Shown piece by piece: positions 1-8,388 of a stretch of DNA of 36,788 bases. Within the stretch, counting starts at the first letter, position 1; the number at the start of each line of letters is the position of its first letter. A program made the translations under genes and the position numbers. The DNA is taken from contig CALCHY010000176.1 in NCBI GenBank assembly GCA_937907415.1, positions 1-36,788 on the forward strand, read 5' to 3'. The notes below the pieces were generated by a model that worked only from the letters and a program-made list of their open reading frames with translations, searched no databases and was not told where the DNA came from. This DNA is from an uncultured Trueperaceae bacterium (GTDB lineage Bacteria > Deinococcota > Deinococci > Deinococcales > Trueperaceae).

Positions 1-238
1 TTGAGGTACCGGCCGTGATGATAACCCGATGCGCTTGACCTCAGCCTACGGCCTTTCTTGGACTTTACCGAGCAGCACGACGTACGGATCCGCCTGTGGG
101 TTGAGTTCGCCGCGGAACGCAATAAGACCGCAGAACGCGAGCCGGAAGCTCTCTATGTGGTTGTTGACGGTTTGCTGTCGGTCGGGGCTCTCGTAAGTCA
201 GTTGTATGGCCGCAACTATAGCGGGAGCAGGAACCTCA

Positions 239-661
239 CTAGGACTCCGCGAACGGGTCAACGATACGCACGCCAGCGACTACCTGGCCGGCATTCAGGT
301 CTTCGGTCCAGAGAGTAGTGCAGCCCATCTCCGACGCCGACCGTAGAATCATGGCGTCCCAGAAGGAGATTTGCGCAGAGTCGGCGAGGTCGATGGCCGC
401 CAATATGTCACGGGTTTGCGGAACGTGCGTTGGCCACAAAGCAAACGCCTTCACGCGTCCACGAGCCGCAGCGGTTGTGAGTGGCTTGGCGATCTTGCGA
501 ACGGCATTTACGTAGAACTCCTGCAGTACCTGCACACTCAGTGCCCCCGACCGGGATCTCCCGAGCCGCATGACGAGTTGACGGGCAGCATCGTGGCGCC
601 TACCTGCCGTGGTGTCGTACGCATAGAGAAGCACGTTCGTGTCGACGAACTCGAGATTCAC
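239..661 (-). CDS. vapC: PIN-domain ribonuclease toxin (VapC-like)
   Basis: A 140-residue PIN-domain protein, the usual length for VapC toxins, which are Mg2+-dependent endoribonucleases that cleave tRNA, rRNA or mRNA when freed from antitoxin. The acidic cluster of the PIN fold is visible: D7 in VDTNV near the N terminus, E48 in LQEF, D102 in SFWDA and D121 in TEDL. All four metal-binding positions are present, so the enzyme is probably active. Its ATG lies inside the last codons of the upstream antitoxin gene (4-nt overlap, 658-661), the normal translationally coupled antitoxin-toxin arrangement. The RNA target cannot be read from the sequence. Confidence 0.88.
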   Translation of the reverse strand: MNLEFVDTNVLLYAYDTTAGRRHDAARQLVMRLGRSRSGALSVQVLQEFYVNAVRKIAKPLTTAAARGRVKAFALWPTHVPQTRDILAAIDLADSAQISFWDAMILRSASEMGCTTLWTEDLNAGQVVAGVRIVDPFAES

Positions 662-897
662 CGTTCGTGTACGTCTGCGCGAGACCAGGTGATGGCGCCA
701 ACTTCGAGGCCGATGCCTTCGGTCATCAGCCGTTCCTCCGCAGCCCAGATGGCCTCGTAGTCAGCACCCTGCCCAGTTGCCTGATCGAGGAGCTGGGCGA
801 CGAGCGCCGAGACCGAGGTGTCCTGCTGGGCGGCCAGTATTCTCGCGCGGCGCACGACATCTTCGGGCAAGGAGAGCGTGATGTTCCGCGTTGCCAT
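658..897 (-). CDS. vapB: Ribbon-helix-helix antitoxin (VapB-like)
   Basis: A 79-residue protein whose N-terminal part (residues 4-40, beginning RNITLSLPEDVV) matches the ribbon-helix-helix/CopG pattern: a short beta strand followed by two helices. The C-terminal half would wrap the PIN toxin encoded immediately downstream with a 4-nt overlap. Dimers of such antitoxins bind palindromic operators and repress their own operon. A 25-bp palindrome abuts the ATG here (898-922). There is no Shine-Dalgarno sequence before the ATG at 897. Instead a -10-like hexamer sits 7 nt upstream, which points to a leaderless mRNA. The family call is from pattern and context. Confidence 0.82.
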   Translation of the reverse strand: MATRNITLSLPEDVVRRARILAAQQDTSVSALVAQLLDQATGQGADYEAIWAAEERLMTEGIGLEVGAITWSRADVHER

Positions 898-922
898 GTG
901 AACCAGTGTAGCACGGGTTCAC
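898..922. promoter_or_regulatory. Palindromic operator of the toxin-antitoxin operon
   Basis: A 25-bp inverted repeat centred on 910. GTGAACC (898-904) pairs with GGTTCAC (916-922), and inside them GTG (906-908) pairs with CAC (912-914); only 905/915 break the symmetry. It touches the start codon of the antitoxin gene and covers the proposed -10 element, which is where a ribbon-helix-helix autorepressor should bind. Confidence 0.7.
905..913 (-). promoter_or_regulatory. Extended -10 promoter element, leaderless start
   Basis: Read on the minus strand this is TGCTACACT, an extended -10 (TGn plus TACACT, fitting TANNNT). Exactly 7 nt separate the hexamer from the A of the antitoxin ATG, so transcription would begin at or next to the start codon. 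No convincing -35 and no ribosome binding site are visible. The arrangement matches leaderless promoters described in Deinococcus. That transcription starts here is inference. Confidence 0.5.
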
Positions 923-959
923 GGGGTGCTTTGGTCGTGCAACGGTGACGAGGGCGGCT

Positions 960-1489
960 TCAATCGGTCATCGCAACGGTGACAGCACAAGCCTGTGCGG
1001 GTGAACTCCAGGCAAGGGTTCTTCTTGGCCTGCGGTTGAGGCTCGCCTCGACCTCTTGCTGGCGGTCAGCGGCGGTGGTGGTAAAGTCGGTGCCGTGTAG
1101 CAAGTACTTGCGCAGGAGGCCGGTGGAGTTCTCGTTGCTGCCGCGCTGCTCTAGGGAGTGGAGATCGAAGAAGTAGACCTGCACGCCGGTATCGACCGTG
1201 AAGTCGATGTTGTGGCTCATCCAGTTGCCCTAATCCCATGTCAGCGGGTTCCGTAATGCTTGCGGCGACTCGGTGATGCGAGCGGCGAGCGCGTCACGCA
1301 CGTGCGCCGCGCGCGCTCCTTCTGCGCTCCGAATTGGCGGTAGAGCAACTTCGGGGAGCAGTCGAGCTCGGCTGCGATCTCCACGTACGAACGCCCTTCG
1401 AGGATCCGCTGGTAAGCTAGGAGCCGCTCGGTCTCCGAGAAGCGGCGGCCCTCCCAACGACGGTTCGGTCCTGACATGCACGCCTCCAA
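960..1489 (-). pseudogene. IS30-family transposase, internally deleted remnant
   Basis: Two pieces of one IS30-type transposase remain. The N-terminal piece (about 1489-1290) carries the helix-turn-helix region (RRWEGRRFSETERLL then AELDCSPKLLYRQFG). The C-terminal piece (about 1310-960) carries the end of the DDE domain, with TWD, VQVYFFDLHS, RGSNENSTGLLRKYL and LNRRPRRTLAW. The middle, including the first catalytic Asp, is gone, and the pieces lie in different frames. In the usual TWDQG motif the Gln codon has become TAG (1227-1229). With a deletion, a frameshift and a nonsense codon, the element cannot make transposase. The IS ends were not identified. Confidence 0.8.
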
Positions 1490-1510
1490 TGCGCCGCCGA
1501 CGTTACGACG

Positions 1511-1983
1511 TCAGCAGGCAGGCGTTGCGTTGAGGGCTTGAAACCGCCAAGAGAATGGAACGCGCCTAATTGTCACTTCGCCAACTCTTCGAACAGGAGG
1601 GTTGTAGTAGGCGCTCAAGAGCTTCGACCACTTCTCGTCTTCCTGCTCGTCGGTGCCTCCTATGCCCAGTGACTGAATGTGTCCAGGTAGGAGGATCATC
1701 TCCGGCTCCTGCGGTCGGCCGTAAACGAACATCTCTGCGAAGCGAAGTGCAAACTCTTCGCTCTCACCCCGCCTTGCTTCCCCTTCGGCCTCAACGACAA
1801 ACAACGCCAAGCAATTTGCTACGACTCGCCTGATGTCAGAGTTCTCCAAGACCGTCAGGACGAGTTCAATAAGGTTAGCCCCCGCAGTATCGAGTGGCCC
1901 GTTAATTCCACCTTCTTGAGTGGCGCGAGTGCGGGCACGCTTACAACTGAGTCGCTTGCGAGCATGGCTTGGCGTCGTGACAT
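1511..1983 (-). pseudogene. Unknown ORF, probably broken by a frameshift
   Basis: I do not recognise this gene. The downstream frame (to 1511) has at least 112 residues (LENSDIRRVVANCLALFVV and onward) but its only start-like codon is a TTG at 1849. It stays open upstream to about 2027 with no ATG or GTG. A second frame starts at ATG 1983 (MSRRQAMLASDSVVSVPALA) and stops after about 42 residues, near where the first frame becomes protein-like. Both look coding, and the switch falls near a run of five G on the minus strand (about 1888), so a one-base indel would join them into one protein of about 155 residues. Chance open frames in GC-rich DNA remain possible. Confidence 0.3.
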
Positions 1984-2398
1984 GGGGACTTCGATGACGG
2001 CCTGGACTACTATCCGGACACGCTTAGGCCTTGCTGGACGCTGAACCGGAGCTTCGTCTGGTTCGATTCCCTATTCTTGCAGGTTGGTGCTGACAAAGCG
2101 TTGTCCTCGCCGGTTGAGACCGCCCCTCAAAATACGCACGAAGCCTACTCCCCTACCACCCGCGATGCACCCCCGAGACCGAGGAGCCTGCGCCAGGCCA
2201 ACTGCTCCGCCCGAACACGACCTGCCAACGTACTGAACCCTTACCCGGCGCGACTCACCGACATCGAGAACGAACACTGCCTCGCAGCCCTTACCGCCCG
2301 CTGCTGGCAATGGCTCGAAGCTGCTTGACACAAGCTGGAAGCATCCGACCCCCCCGAAACCTCGAAGCGGGGCCATCTTGGCGGCTTGTTGAATCTAG
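1984..2398. other. Stretch without a supportable gene
   Basis: Several short overlapping frames run through here on both strands, but none has a ribosome binding site, a family motif or a convincing amino-acid pattern. The frame leading into the broken ORF at 1511-1983 stays open a little way into this stretch without a start codon. It lies between IS30 debris and the nuclease remnant and is probably decayed DNA. Confidence 0.4.
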
Positions 2399-2830
2399 CT
2401 ACAGCAGTGCCAGGTACATCGAGTTCCTCGGATTCGAGAAATCAAGGCTGGGGGCGAAGTCATCGACGAGAGCCTCCGGCCCTCGAAACACGGAGGAAAC
2501 GATCTTCTGTTTCGAACTAAGCGCTCGGTTTGCTGCGGACTCAGAGAATCCCATCGACGTAACAATCCCACCGGACTCGGCTCCAATGTCCTCCATGAAG
2601 CCTACGAGCGAGTCGATCACAGTGACGTCGACGCTGCGGTTGAAGTACTTGCAGTCGAATACTCCGATGAGTTCCACCTCCGGCGCCTGGACTCTCACCA
2701 GCACATCTACTTGCCCGAGGACGTTGCTGTGCCTGCCCTCAAGCCTCTGGTCGTACAGGATTGCATGATTCGGATACTTCTTGTGGAACCACGAGAGTAC
2801 TTCGCGCTCATTGTCTCTTCATCGCGACAT
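2399..2830 (-). pseudogene. Mrr-like PD-(D/E)xK restriction nuclease with TGA at codon 4
   Basis: A 144-codon frame begins at ATG 2830, behind an excellent ribosome binding site (GGAGG, 6 nt spacing), but codon 4 is TGA (2819-2821). After it the frame is open to 2399. The body looks like a small Mrr-type endonuclease: a leading EREVLSWFHKKYPNHAILYD helix, then GQVDVLV with the metal-binding Asp, then GVFDCKYF, the DxK half of the PD-(D/E)xK site, then a SGGIVTSMGFS stretch common in Mrr_cat-type domains. The nearest later start is a GTG at 2704, which would drop the first part of the fold. Either the gene is dead by nonsense mutation, or the TGA is read through, or a shorter product is made. 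It lies about 420 nt from, and opposite to, the large AAA ATPase gene. Confidence 0.55.
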
Positions 2831-3250
2831 TCTCGCCTCCGGCCGTGACAGTACCGCATTGCGGCGGGGGGATCAGTGCAGGAGGGTCACCCCGAGTCAG
2901 CGAAAGCGTCGGGCCGGGTGGCATTATCTGGGTCGAAGTGGGCCGGCGCGCGTAACGTCCAGCACCGCGAGGCGTGAGTGTGTGCCAAGTTGCCGGTCTG
3001 GTGTCCCTGGCAGCTAGTTCTGGTTCTAACTCTACGAGTACGTTGCCAAGCACAGCATTAGGGCCACAACCCCGATTTGCGGAGAGTTCTCTGGCGGCCA
3101 GATCCCCCTGGTGTGCCGGTGCCCTGTACCTCTGCGAGGGCGAGACTCCGATCGTGTTGTAGATACGAAGCCGGAGGGGGCGAGCACGAGCTACGTGAGC
3201 TCTGGTAGCCTTCCAGAGCATGAGAGTGTGAGTTGCGGGGGGATTTACCT
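2831..3250. other. Intergenic region between nuclease remnant and ATPase gene
   Basis: About 420 nt between two divergent genes. Short frames occur on both strands, but I see no family signature or strong start. It should hold the promoter of the ATPase gene. I could not pick out a -35/-10 pair with confidence. Confidence 0.4.
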
Positions 3251-5443
3251 ATGCGTCGTCTTGAAGTGGTGATGAAGAACTGCCTCGGTATTGCTGAGCT
3301 GTCGCACACGTTTGATTTCCTACCAGACATTCCCCTCGGACGGGCGTTCGCGATTTATGCACCCAATGGAGTCATGAAGTCTTCGTTCGCGAAGACTCTA
3401 GACGGCCATTCACGCGGAGAAAAGCCGAGGGAGGAGAGATACGGACGAGAGGCAAGCCTGGAGGTTACGGTTGATGGTGTCGACATCTCCTCCAACGCAA
3501 TATTTGTTCTAAAAGCCGACATTGACATTGCGCTGGAATCGAAGGCAACAGACGTCTTGGTTTCGCCGGAACATAAGGCACGCTACGACAAGCTCGTGTT
3601 GGACCTGGAAGACTTAAGGGCTCGTCTCGTCAAGGAACTCCAGACCGTCTCGGGAGTGAAGAAGAGTGACCTGGCGGTTCGAATAGTAGAAGATTGGGGC
3701 GTCCGCGACTTCGGTGAGTGCATTGTGCAGATTGTCGCGAAGGAAGGCGATAGCGACCTCGAGGGCCTCAAGTATTCAACTATTTTCGACCCGAAGAGCG
3801 TTGAGGTAATAGACAGTGCTGAGTTCCAGAAAAGTGCGCGAGATTTCAGCGAGAGATACCTAGCGCTATTTGAAAAGGAAGGCACGGTTTACAAGCGAGG
3901 CGGCTTCAACCCTCATGGGGCTGAAGCAGTGTTTGACTCGATGACGAAGAACCATTACTTTTCTGCAGGACACCGTGTCCAATTCGACGGGGACGAGGAA
4001 CTTCTGGACAAGGTCGCGGTAGATGCGAGGCTTCGCGAACTGAACAGGACAGTTGAGGACGATCCCGCCCTCAAGAACCTAAGGGCCAGACTGACAAAGA
4101 ACGCTCAGTCGCAGGCGCTCATAGGTTTGATGGAGCAGCTCTCGCCACACGAACTGGATGTCTTGATTGAGCGGCTGAAACCAGAGAGGCGAAGTGAGTT
4201 CCGCAGGGAACTATGGATCGGGCATGTCAAGGCGTGCAAGTCGGCAACGTCGTATGCGGAAATGTACTCGACGCACCGCTCCGAGATGGCCTCAATTGAG
4301 AGCGAGGCTGCCGAGTCTGTAGACCGCTGGCGTGCCGCAGTCGAGTTGTACAACGAGCGGTTCACGGGCCTGCCCTTCGAACTCGCGGTTGAGAACCAGG
4401 CAGCTGCGGTGCTCGGCCAAGAGCCCGCCCGCTTGAAGTTCGTCTTTAGAGATGGTCAAGATGCCGTTGAACACGCCGAGAACGAAATCGACACCCTCAG
4501 TCGGGGAGAAATGCGGGCGCTCTACTTGCTTGTTCTCATTTTCGAAGTAGAGCGTCGGAGAGGGTTGGACGAAGCCACGCTCTTTGTGATCGACGACTCA
4601 GCAGATTCATTCGACTACAAGAACAAGAATGCAATCTTGCAGTACCTTGAGGACCTGACGGCGGTGGAGAACTTCCGAAGCCTTATCCTGACCCACAACT
4701 TCGACCTCTTCAGGAGCATGACCCGATTCGTACGGTATGAGCATTGTCTGGCAGCCAATAGGGTGCGGGATTATGACAATGACACAACATCAATCCAACT
4801 AGCTAAGGTGCATGGCATAAAGGACTGCTTTGGAGGCGAAATCAAGGGTAAGGTCGAAGAATCAGATCGCTCGCTCTGCGCGGCCATCCCATTCGTGAGG
4901 AACCTACTGGAGTACACGCGCGGTAAAGAACATGAAGACTATGTTCTGCTGTGTGACATGTTGCATTGGCGTGACGGTACAGCCGGAAGGACGGTGGGCG
5001 AGTTCCTCCGGATCTTCAATAGTGTCTTCTACAAAGACCTTGATACTTCGAGAGTCGATTCAATCGTAGATGTCATCAGCCGTGAAGCAGATAGGGTATG
5101 CAAATCCGTGATTCAGGCCGGCTTCAACCTTGAGGACAAGTTGCTGCTATCGATAGCGATTCGGCTCGGAGCCGAGCGATACATTGTTGAAAAGTGCCCA
5201 GAGTGTGCGATAGTAGCAACGCGTACGGGTCGAGATGAAGTCAAGTTTGGCAAGATGGTCGCTAAGTTTCAAGAAACCGTGGGAGATGCTCCTACTACGC
5301 GCCTACTGCAGAAAGCGGCCTTGACGGTAAGCTCCAACATCCACATCAACGCGTTCATGTACGAGCCAATTGTTGATCTTGGCATAGAAGACCTGATTTC
5401 ACTCTATCAAGGGGTCCGTGGGCTCTTAGTAGAAGGGCAATAG
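3251..5443 (+). CDS. SMC/RloC-like AAA ATPase, likely stand-alone defence protein
   Basis: A 730-residue P-loop ATPase. Residues 37-45 read APNGVMKSS, a Walker A motif with Met where Gly or Ser is usual. An ABC/SMC-type signature LSRGE is at 416-420, Walker B LFVIDDSADSFD at 444-455, and the switch His in LTHNFD at 480-485. Walker A and B are thus separated by a long charged, partly helical arm, as in SMC, RloC and PrrC-type (AAA_13) proteins. The roughly 240-residue C-terminal part has no motif I can name with certainty; it ends with a conserved-looking NIHINAFMYEPI (696-707) and one CPEC pair (649-652). A nuclease role is plausible but not shown. ATG 3251 is preferred over TTG 3233 because GGGGGGA lies just upstream. 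The gene is AT-richer than the surrounding polysaccharide genes and sits beside VapBC and an Mrr-like remnant. Confidence 0.75.
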   Translation: MRRLEVVMKNCLGIAELSHTFDFLPDIPLGRAFAIYAPNGVMKSSFAKTLDGHSRGEKPREERYGREASLEVTVDGVDISSNAIFVLKADIDIALESKATDVLVSPEHKARYDKLVLDLEDLRARLVKELQTVSGVKKSDLAVRIVEDWGVRDFGECIVQIVAKEGDSDLEGLKYSTIFDPKSVEVIDSAEFQKSARDFSERYLALFEKEGTVYKRGGFNPHGAEAVFDSMTKNHYFSAGHRVQFDGDEELLDKVAVDARLRELNRTVEDDPALKNLRARLTKNAQSQALIGLMEQLSPHELDVLIERLKPERRSEFRRELWIGHVKACKSATSYAEMYSTHRSEMASIESEAAESVDRWRAAVELYNERFTGLPFELAVENQAAAVLGQEPARLKFVFRDGQDAVEHAENEIDTLSRGEMRALYLLVLIFEVERRRGLDEATLFVIDDSADSFDYKNKNAILQYLEDLTAVENFRSLILTHNFDLFRSMTRFVRYEHCLAANRVRDYDNDTTSIQLAKVHGIKDCFGGEIKGKVEESDRSLCAAIPFVRNLLEYTRGKEHEDYVLLCDMLHWRDGTAGRTVGEFLRIFNSVFYKDLDTSRVDSIVDVISREADRVCKSVIQAGFNLEDKLLLSIAIRLGAERYIVEKCPECAIVATRTGRDEVKFGKMVAKFQETVGDAPTTRLLQKAALTVSSNIHINAFMYEPIVDLGIEDLISLYQGVRGLLVEGQ

Positions 5444-5492
5444 CTGTCACATCACGCTAGCCTTCACCAGGGTGGGAGCAACCACTAGTGGC

Positions 5493-6680
5493 TCATGGGC
5501 TGCCCATGTCCAAACGGCGCCTTGCCAACGCCCTCTCATACACCCCCATCAACATCCGATAGTTCACCTCAGCGGTGTACTTCTCCTCGTACTCGGCCCG
5601 AGCTGCCACTCGCATGGCTGCCAGCTCCCCAGGATGCTCCAACGCCCATTCGACCTGGGCCACCAGGTCGTCAGCGTTCCCGGCCTCGAAGTGCAGCCCC
5701 GTGCGGCCGTGCGTGACCAGCGATGACATCGTGCCGATGTCACTGGCCACTACCGGTGTGCCAGCGGCGAATGCTTCCACGATCGTCATCCCGAACGTCT
5801 CGTAACATACTGATGGGAAGACCAGCAGGATCGCTTCTTGCATAAGGGCGAGCACGGCATCGCGCGGCTTGCGGCCCAGCCACTCCACTCCAGACAACTG
5901 CGAGGCAGCGAGTTCGACCAGTGAGGCCTGCGGACCGTCACCGACCACCTTCAGGGGTAGGCGGCTGCCCAACCGCTCCCACGCTGCCAGCAAGGGGGCA
6001 ATGCCCTTCTCCTGCGATAGTCGACCGACGAACAGCGCATAGCCGCCGGTCCCAGTGCCGGCACCAGGGTCTGAATCGACGAAGTTGGGCTTCACCGAGA
6101 GCTTTTCCTCAGGTAGGCCCATCTCGATATACTTCTGCCGCGAGAACTCGCTGAGAACGATGTACTGATCCACCTCGTGCGCGTAGGTGCCGCGGAGCTT
6201 GTGGTAACCCAGCATGCCAGCCACTACCGCGCTGGCAGCGCGGCTGCCGCGGTAGCAGCCGTGCACCACGCCGGGCCACGGTACCGCCTTGCCAAGGCAG
6301 TCCTCACACACGTGCCCGTCGCGGTAGAAGAGGCCGTTCACGCAGGAGTAGCGAAAGTTGTGTAGCGTCTGAACGACGGCAGCGCCCTCGGCGTGAGCGG
6401 CGTAGTAGACGGCGGGGGAGATGAGCGGCAGGGTGTTGTGGACGTGGACCACCTGCGGTCGCGCCCCACGGAAGAGAGCACGAAATTTGCGGTAGCTCTC
6501 GTCATTCCACAGCGTTTTGCGGGCCAGCTCTAGCCTCCCCAGCCCGGCCACCTCGTCGTTGTGTACGGTGTTCCGCACGACCTCGTGCCCGTGCGCTTCC
6601 AAGAGCGCTCCTTCGGCGGCGAATACCGCGTCCTCGCCGCCGGGTTGCTGGTAGAAGTTGTGGACGAGTACGACGCTCAA
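5493..6680 (-). CDS. Glycosyltransferase family 4
   Basis: A 395-residue GT-B fold glycosyltransferase that transfers a sugar from a nucleotide donor to the lipid-linked repeat unit at the cytoplasmic membrane face. The N-terminal acceptor domain begins VVLVHNFYQQPGGED. The C-terminal donor domain has LFVGRLSQEKGI and the GT4 E-x7-E element in YETFGMTIVEAFAAGTP. A Cys group around residues 113-142 (CVNG, CEDC, HGCYRG) recurs in some GT4 enzymes and may bind metal. The start is TTG at 6680, the first start-type codon after an in-frame stop, with GAGG upstream. This is the last gene of the minus-strand cluster, separated by about 220 nt from the polymerase gene. The sugar and linkage cannot be read. 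Confidence 0.88.
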   Translation of the reverse strand: MSVVLVHNFYQQPGGEDAVFAAEGALLEAHGHEVVRNTVHNDEVAGLGRLELARKTLWNDESYRKFRALFRGARPQVVHVHNTLPLISPAVYYAAHAEGAAVVQTLHNFRYSCVNGLFYRDGHVCEDCLGKAVPWPGVVHGCYRGSRAASAVVAGMLGYHKLRGTYAHEVDQYIVLSEFSRQKYIEMGLPEEKLSVKPNFVDSDPGAGTGTGGYALFVGRLSQEKGIAPLLAAWERLGSRLPLKVVGDGPQASLVELAASQLSGVEWLGRKPRDAVLALMQEAILLVFPSVCYETFGMTIVEAFAAGTPVVASDIGTMSSLVTHGRTGLHFEAGNADDLVAQVEWALEHPGELAAMRVAARAEYEEKYTAEVNYRMLMGVYERALARRRLDMGSP

Positions 6681-6900
6681 TCGCGTTCTACCTCAACTCC
6701 TAGCGCCAAGCCGAGCCGCAGGGGCAAGTTCAATGTCGCTCTGCTTCGGCACGAGGCACTCGAGCGGTAGTGAGAGATATACCTGCCCACTACTCTTCGC
6801 TCGGACGCACCGTCGTGAACGGGACGGTGGCAGCCGTCTACCCTCGGCAAGGACAAACTGATCTTCGCCGCCGCGTTGTGGGCAATTGCGCAGAATACGG

Positions 6901-8310
6901 CTATACATTTTCGCTGCTTGGCTGGAGCCACCTACTCTCAAGTAGTGCGCTGAGCACGGCAAGATAGAGAAAATCACCTCGTAGCGCAAGTGAGCCTTCT
7001 GAGAAGGAACGTACGACCAAGAAAGTTAAGACCGTGGCAGCAAAAACCACCTCAATCGTGCGCCCATCGCGGCGCCACATTCGAAAGACGAAGAACGCAC
7101 ATACGAGTATGAACCAAACATGCAACGCGAGCCCAACAAGTCCCTGCTCAAGCAGGACAGTCAGATAGGAGTTGTGTGCGTGGACAATTCGGTTTACATT
7201 CCAATCGAGACCGGTGGAGCGTGATGCAATGACGTCGGGAAACGTCGCGAATCCGAAGCCAAGAATAGGTCTATCTCTTGACAATCGCACTGTTTCCTCC
7301 CACAATGCCACTCTTCCTGATAGTGACATTGCTCGGTCTTGGTTGGCAAAGTATTGGAATAGATTATCAATTACGAAGTTGCCTGCAAGAGCCCAAAGCC
7401 CAAATGCCGCAGCCAAGATGAGGAAGCTGCGAGTGAGCCTCTCTCTGTAACTGGATAGGAGCAACCAAATCGCTACCGCAAACAGCGTAGCTACTATGGA
7501 CGTCTTGCTAAAGCTTAGAACGAGGGCGATGGGGAAGAACAACAGGCTAAGTGCCCGAGTAGGGAGGTTCAGATGCCTGCCGATAGTTAGTGCGACAATT
7601 AGACCTATGCCTGCCAAAGCGCCTACGGTGTTGGGGTGTAGAACCTCAACATCTCCAAATCGAGCACTACCGAGCCCGCCACTGATAAGCAACAAGACCA
7701 GGGTCAAAGTGACGCCAGCCGTAAGTCCTGTTGCTAAACCTCGGAGAAGCGCGATAGTTCCACGTTGAACATGGAATATCCCGAGGACGAAAACCACTTG
7801 GCAAGAAAGCGAGATATATGAGCCCCAAGCGGCAAGAATTCGATCACCCAATACTAGCGGTGTTGTTGCTAAGCTCAAAGCCGCAACTAGAAGTATAAGA
7901 AAGGCGCTTACCAGTGCTAATGATTGTCGACGGCGGGACTTACGGTTGTGATTTCGAAGCGCGAGGAGAGCAAGCAACAAACCCAAGAACGCTACGGAAG
8001 TAGCTACCGAAAATACGCTCCACAAGTACAGGTTTGGTCTCGCGAGGAGAGCGATTCCAGGATTCGCAGCGGTGATGAACCAGAAGCCTACCCAGAGTTT
8101 CCCTAGAAGGCCGTTAGAACGGATGCTGACGGTCCCACTATGACCCCGACTAAGGTACTGCGCTAGGCCAGCGCTGAAAAGCCCAACCCCTGCTGCTAAG
8201 CTCCAGAGTGGTGCATATAACATGCTGATTGCCACCAACACAACTAGTAGACCAAGACCACCAAGCAGTCTCGCCCTCTGTCTGTCTGTGCGAGGCTTAT
8301 CTAGCGTCAT
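6901..8310 (-). CDS. Wzy-type O-antigen polymerase / O-antigen ligase family membrane protein
   Basis: A roughly 469-residue integral membrane protein with about 11-12 hydrophobic segments and the Wzy_C hallmark in the periplasmic loop near the C terminus: FGFATFP followed by HAHNSYLTVLLEQGLVG. Such proteins polymerise undecaprenyl-linked repeats (Wzy) or ligate finished chains (WaaL). Its place among repeat-unit glycosyltransferases favours polymerase. I chose ATG 8310 (MTLDKPRTDRQRARLL) because the hydrophobic part follows directly; an in-frame ATG at 8364 would add 18 residues. Neither start has a strong ribosome binding site. The gene is visibly AT-richer than gmd or fcl, as is common for Wzy genes exchanged between strains. 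Confidence 0.82.
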   Translation of the reverse strand: MTLDKPRTDRQRARLLGGLGLLVVLVAISMLYAPLWSLAAGVGLFSAGLAQYLSRGHSGTVSIRSNGLLGKLWVGFWFITAANPGIALLARPNLYLWSVFSVATSVAFLGLLLALLALRNHNRKSRRRQSLALVSAFLILLVAALSLATTPLVLGDRILAAWGSYISLSCQVVFVLGIFHVQRGTIALLRGLATGLTAGVTLTLVLLLISGGLGSARFGDVEVLHPNTVGALAGIGLIVALTIGRHLNLPTRALSLLFFPIALVLSFSKTSIVATLFAVAIWLLLSSYRERLTRSFLILAAAFGLWALAGNFVIDNLFQYFANQDRAMSLSGRVALWEETVRLSRDRPILGFGFATFPDVIASRSTGLDWNVNRIVHAHNSYLTVLLEQGLVGLALHVWFILVCAFFVFRMWRRDGRTIEVVFAATVLTFLVVRSFSEGSLALRGDFLYLAVLSALLESRWLQPSSENV

Positions 8311-8388
8311 ATCTGCACCAATCGGTAGGCAATTGCCACACTGCTTGTGCCACCTGCCTGGCATGATAGGCGGTAGAAGAAGGCATTC

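Noticed and set aside
46..261. 71-residue frame downstream of the PIN toxin
   Set aside because: No ribosome binding site or motif; an overlapping opposite-strand frame of similar length looks no worse.
939..983. 11-bp direct repeat GCAACGGTGAC at 939-949 and 973-983 at the edge of the IS30 remnant
   Set aside because: Could be an insertion-related repeat but lies on the same side of the element, so it is not a target duplication; too short to interpret.
5482..5491. Palindrome CCACTAGTGG near the GT4 stop, and a similar TCACTAGTGA near 36750
   Set aside because: No loop, no T run, and only the ACTAGT core is shared; likely chance.
6693..6989. 98-residue frame in the gap between the polymerase and the last GT4
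   Set aside because: Overlaps the end of the polymerase gene and shows no family pattern.
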